DNA from: Gammaproteobacteria bacterium
GTDB taxonomy: Bacteria > Pseudomonadota > Gammaproteobacteria > Enterobacterales > Neiellaceae
Assembly (NCBI GenBank): GCA_017425245.1
Contig: JAFOOX010000072.1
Coordinates: 1 to 64,000, forward strand
Direction: 5' to 3'
DNA length: 64,000 bases
The notes beneath the pieces were generated by a model, which saw only the letters and a program-made list of their open reading frames with translations, ran no database searches and was not told the DNA's origin. Made by a program: the position numbers and the translations under genes. Positions 60,496-64,000 of the stretch are shown in pieces; the first letter of the stretch is position 1, and each line of letters starts with the position of its first letter.

Positions 60496-63400
60496 ATGTC
60501 CCCCCTGTTACGCGCCAGCCTGCTGGCCCTGCTGCTTGCCGGCTGCGGCCCCGCCGAACAAACCACCACCCCCACCGCGCCTGCCCCGGCAACGCCTGTT
60601 CCAAGTACCACCATGGCCACGACCACCGGCAACACCAAGCCGTTGGCTGATCAGCGCCAGCTCAAGCTGGAAGCGGCAGGCGAGCGCAGCTACAACAAGC
60701 AGCCGGCGCTGGCCCTGAGCTTTGCGACCGCGCTCAGCCCCCGTCAGGGCTGGAATGAACTGATCGAGGTCAAGCGTGGCAAAGACAAGGTGGCGGGCGA
60801 CTGGGTGCTGGCAGAAGACGGCCGCACGCTGGTGTTTCCGTCAGTTCAGCCTGAGACCGAATACAGCATCAAGGTCAGTGCCGAACTGCTGGCCGCCAAC
60901 GGCACCACCCTGATCAAGGACGCGACAGTAAAGGTCACCACCCGGCCATTACAGGCGATGGTCAGCTTCACCAACAAGGGGATGGTGGTATCGCCCGCCG
61001 CCAAACTGCAACTGCCGGTCGCTGCCATTAATGTGGCAGAAGCCAACATCGATTTCTTCCGCATCGACGAGGCGCAGCTGCCGCAATTTCTGGTCAGCTA
61101 CAACCCGGCATCGGCCATGGGCACCTGGGACATCGAACAGGTGCTACGCGGCACCAAGCGAGTGATGACCGGCCGCTACGCGCTGACGGATGCCGTCAAC
61201 CAGCGCACCGAGCTGGCCCTGCCCATCGATCACGCCAAGCTGCGCGAGCCTGGGGTCTATCTGGCCATTGCCACCCCGCTCGGCACTTACGGCTGGGACC
61301 GTCAGACCACCTATTTCATGGTGACCGATCTGGGTCTTCATCTGCGTCAGCTGGACGACGAATATGTGGTGATTGCCAGCCGCCTCAGTGATGGCAAGGC
61401 GCTCGATAGCGTCAAGGTGCGGTTGCTCGATTACCAGGGCAACACCCTGGCCCGTGGTGACAGCGACGGCGATGGCATGCTGCGCCTGCCGCGCGTCAAG
61501 AATGCAGTGATGGCGCTGGCCGAACACGCCAGCGGCAATGCCATCGTTCATCTGAGCCGCCAAGCGCTGGATATCTCTGGCCTCGACAGCGGCGGCGCCA
61601 GCTATCAGGTCAACCAGTTCCATCTGGCTCTGCCGCGCGATCTCTACCGCCCCGGTGAAACCATCGACGGCATGGCGCTGGTGCGCGACAGCGACGGCAA
61701 ACTGCTACCCAACGCCAAGGTCACCCTGCGCCTGGCCGATCCTGAAGGGCAGATCGTGTTCGAGCGCCAACTGCTGGCCGGCCCCCGTGGCGAGGTGGCC
61801 GTCAACCACCGCTTACCCCATGCTGCGCCCACCGGCAACTACCAGCTGAGCCTGGCCACCGCCGCCAGCAGCCAGAGCTTCCGCATTCTGGTGGAAGATT
61901 TCATGCCGCAGCGGATCAAGGCCGAGATCACGCCGCCAGCGCCGGTAATGAGCTTGGATGACGCCCCGAGCTTCGAACTCAGCGCCAACTACTTCTACGG
62001 TGCGCCGGCCGATGGCAATCTCGTTGATTTGGGGCTGCGTATCCGCGCCGCCAACCAGCCGTTTGCGCAGTGGCCCGGCTTCAGCGTCGGTGTGGTCAGT
62101 GACGACAAGCGCGACGACTATCTGATGCTGGAGCAGGTCAAGCTCGACGACAGCGGCAGCACCAGTGTCAGCCTCGACAGCAGCACTTTTGATAACTATC
62201 GCCAGTGGCAGAGCCCGCTGCAGATCACCCTGCGCGCCGATGTGCAGGACAGCGGCGGCCGGCCGGTGTCGGCCCGTGGCGACCTGCTGATGTGGCCCGA
62301 CGCAGGCAGCATGCCGGCGCTCAAGGTGGCCAATGACGATGGCTATATCGGTGCCGACCAGCCGCTGGATCTGGAGCTACTGAGCCTCGACAGCAGTGGC
62401 GCGCCGCAGGCCGAAAGCCTGACTCTTCGCATCATCAACGAGAACCGCGATTACTACTGGCAGTACGTCAATGGCGAAGGCTGGGACTATCGCTATCAGA
62501 GCCAACCCTACACCGAGCAGGAGAGCAGCGTCACCCTGACCGCTGACGAACCGCTCAAGCAGCAGCTGTTCCTGCGCCCCGGCTGGTACCGGCTGGAGCT
62601 GACCAACAGCAGCGGCCAGCTCAGCTCGCAGGTGGTGGCCGTTGGCGAATGGGCCGACTATGGCGATGCCACCAAGCCGCTGCCCGATGCGGTGCGCGTG
62701 ACCCTCGACCAGCCCAGCTACCGTGGCGGTGATGACGCCAAGGTGACTGTCGCTGCCCCCTACCCCGGCGAAGGGGTGCTGCTGGTGGAGAGCAACAGCG
62801 GCCTGCTCTGGTCCCAGCGGATCAGCGTCGGCAGCGATGCCGCCACTTTTGAAGTGCCGATCGATGACGAGTGGCAACGCCACGACCTCTATGTCTCGGC
62901 GCTGATCACCCAACCGGACACGGCAGCCCGCGCCAGCCAGCAGCTGCGCGCCATCGGTACCGCTCACCTGCCGCTCGATCGCAGTGAGCGCAAACTGGCG
63001 CTGGAGCTGCAGCTGGCCGACAACGCCGAACCGCTCAAGCCGCTACCACTGACCATCAAGGTGGCCAATGCCAACGGCAAGATGGTCAATGTGGCGGTCA
63101 GCGTGGTCGACGAAGGGGCGTTGGCGGTGACCGAGTACCGCATGCCCGATCCGGTCACCACCTACTTCGGCCGGCGCGCCCTCTTCCAGCAGCTGTATGA
63201 CAACTACGGTGAGGTGTTCCGCCTCGATACCGCCGCCCGCGCCGAGCTGCGCTACGGTGGCGACGCCGATCTGCTGGCCCGCGGCGGCCAGTTCAAGTCA
63301 GAAGTGCGCATCCTCACCCTGTGGCTGGGGCCGCTGGAAACCGACAGCAACGGCGAGGCCAGCCTTAACATCGATCTGCCCGACTTTATCGGCAGCGCCC

Positions 63401-64000
63401 GCATCAGCGCTGTGGCCTGGGATGACGAACGCTTTGGTCTGGCCGAGAAGAACGTCACCGTAGCGTCGCCGGTGATCGCCGAACTGGCGATGCCGCGCTT
63501 CCTCGCCCGTGGCGATAACGCCACCCTGCAGCTCGAGCTGCGCAACATGACCGGGGCTGAACGCACCCTGGATCTGGAGCTGAGCGCCAGCAGCAACCTC
63601 AGCCTGGGTGCTGGCGGTGGCAAGCAGCAGATCACCCTGCCGCCGGGCAAAAAGGTGCTAATGCCGGTGGCGGTGAGCGTCAATGACGGCAGCCGGCGTG
63701 GCGAGATCAGCCTCAAGCTGGGCGACCAGACGCTGGCCATCAGCCGCCAGTTCAACCTCGCCACCCGCGAGCCCTACGCCGCCGACACCCGCAGCCAGCG
63801 GGCGGTGGTCAAAAATGGCGAGCAGTTTGCGGCCGCCAATCAGGAGCAGGGGTTGCTGGCCTCCAGCCTGCAGACCCGCTTTGCCATCAACAACGCCCCG
63901 GCGCTGGGGCTGGCCAGCCACTTCAATGGCCTGCTGCGCTACCCCTACGGCTGTCTGGAACAGGTGACCAGTGCCGCCATGCCGCTGCTGCTGACCAACG
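60496..64000 (+). CDS. yfhM: Alpha-2-macroglobulin family lipoprotein, N-terminal part (partial)
   Basis: The frame runs off the window after about 1168 residues. MSPLLRASLLALLLAGC is a lipoprotein signal with lipidated C17. The following domains are the MG-type beta-sandwiches of bacterial alpha-2-macroglobulins (YRPGETIDGMALVRD; LTLWLGPLETDSNGEASL; RFLARGDNATLQLEL). The thioester motif YGCLEQ is present with Cys 1153, so it can trap proteases. It is anchored to the periplasmic membrane face. The partner pbpC often follows and would lie outside. GAGGAAACTG precedes the ATG. Confidence 0.92.
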   Translation, partial: MSPLLRASLLALLLAGCGPAEQTTTPTAPAPATPVPSTTMATTTGNTKPLADQRQLKLEAAGERSYNKQPALALSFATALSPRQGWNELIEVKRGKDKVAGDWVLAEDGRTLVFPSVQPETEYSIKVSAELLAANGTTLIKDATVKVTTRPLQAMVSFTNKGMVVSPAAKLQLPVAAINVAEANIDFFRIDEAQLPQFLVSYNPASAMGTWDIEQVLRGTKRVMTGRYALTDAVNQRTELALPIDHAKLREPGVYLAIATPLGTYGWDRQTTYFMVTDLGLHLRQLDDEYVVIASRLSDGKALDSVKVRLLDYQGNTLARGDSDGDGMLRLPRVKNAVMALAEHASGNAIVHLSRQALDISGLDSGGASYQVNQFHLALPRDLYRPGETIDGMALVRDSDGKLLPNAKVTLRLADPEGQIVFERQLLAGPRGEVAVNHRLPHAAPTGNYQLSLATAASSQSFRILVEDFMPQRIKAEITPPAPVMSLDDAPSFELSANYFYGAPADGNLVDLGLRIRAANQPFAQWPGFSVGVVSDDKRDDYLMLEQVKLDDSGSTSVSLDSSTFDNYRQWQSPLQITLRADVQDSGGRPVSARGDLLMWPDAGSMPALKVANDDGYIGADQPLDLELLSLDSSGAPQAESLTLRIINENRDYYWQYVNGEGWDYRYQSQPYTEQESSVTLTADEPLKQQLFLRPGWYRLELTNSSGQLSSQVVAVGEWADYGDATKPLPDAVRVTLDQPSYRGGDDAKVTVAAPYPGEGVLLVESNSGLLWSQRISVGSDAATFEVPIDDEWQRHDLYVSALITQPDTAARASQQLRAIGTAHLPLDRSERKLALELQLADNAEPLKPLPLTIKVANANGKMVNVAVSVVDEGALAVTEYRMPDPVTTYFGRRALFQQLYDNYGEVFRLDTAARAELRYGGDADLLARGGQFKSEVRILTLWLGPLETDSNGEASLNIDLPDFIGSARISAVAWDDERFGLAEKNVTVASPVIAELAMPRFLARGDNATLQLELRNMTGAERTLDLELSASSNLSLGAGGGKQQITLPPGKKVLMPVAVSVNDGSRRGEISLKLGDQTLAISRQFNLATREPYAADTRSQRAVVKNGEQFAAANQEQGLLASSLQTRFAINNAPALGLASHFNGLLRYPYGCLEQVTSAAMPLLLTN

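Overview
The window looks like chromosome of a GC-rich gammaproteobacterium, most likely a relative of the Aeromonadaceae (Oceanimonas/Zobellella/Aeromonas type). This is inferred from the housekeeping order murJ-ribF-ileS-lspA-ispH beside a divergent rpsT, trmB / mutY-yggX, thyA-lgt-ptsP-rppH / mutH, GC-rich third codon positions, and tRNAs with encoded CCA. No species can be named from the sequence alone.

Layout. 0-2.5 kb: an IS1634-type transposase end that truncates a DUF262 gene, gene debris, one copy of a dispersed structured repeat, a DUF1439 lipoprotein and a PIN-like protein. 2.5-9.8 kb: ispH, lspA, ileS, ribF, murJ and divergent rpsT. 9.8-14.7 kb: an ArsR regulator, a metallophosphoesterase, an OlsF-like double acyltransferase and an acyltransferase-3 membrane protein. 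15.4-20.4 kb: trmB, mutY-yggX, the AmmeMemoRadiSam trio, tRNA-Phe and tRNA-Thr. 20.4-24 kb: accessory island (RhuM-like remnant, YhcG-type PDDEXK nuclease, frameshifted PAAR gene, RelE/Phd toxin-antitoxin) ending at tRNA-Thr(CGT). 24-38.8 kb: SDR, chrA, YgjP-like peptidase, a large unknown protein, LemA/DUF2207, a SNF2 helicase, an alkene reductase, and a GNAT/nitrilase pair. 38.8-45.8 kb: an accessory array of small gene modules (VapBC; an AT-rich DUF4062/DUF2971 pair; a small membrane protein; a secreted protein plus lipase) separated by copies of the structured repeat. 45.8-64 kb: deaD, a double GNAT, tRNA-Leu, thyA-lgt-ptsP-rppH, a DnaA-box cluster in the position of E. coli DARS2, mutH, yfbR, a SemiSWEET, asd, a GGDEF-EAL protein with a starch-binding-like periplasmic domain, and the start of an alpha-2-macroglobulin.

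Most striking observation. At least seven copies of a roughly 300-400 bp intergenic element (about 0.72, 28.4, 28.9, 39.1, 42.1, 43.0 and 45.4 kb; both orientations) share one design. Two adjacent hairpins carry GGA in the loop and sit 12-14 nt apart. After a family-specific middle come two long hairpins and a tail of very small GC hairpins. The arms differ between copies but the differences are compensatory, so pairing is kept while the GGA loops stay the same. That is the signature of a structured RNA. The loops, for example CACAAGGACGTG, match the CsrA/RsmA binding consensus. The copies also bracket the accessory gene modules. A multi-copy Csr-type RNA, or a mobile structured element, is the best candidate here for something undescribed.

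Other points of interest are the GGDEF-EAL protein with a CBM41/PUD-like sensor and a degenerate EAL domain, the DARS2-like region, a secreted-protein/lipase pair that looks like an effector and its immunity protein, and several TTG-started genes supported by good ribosome binding sites.
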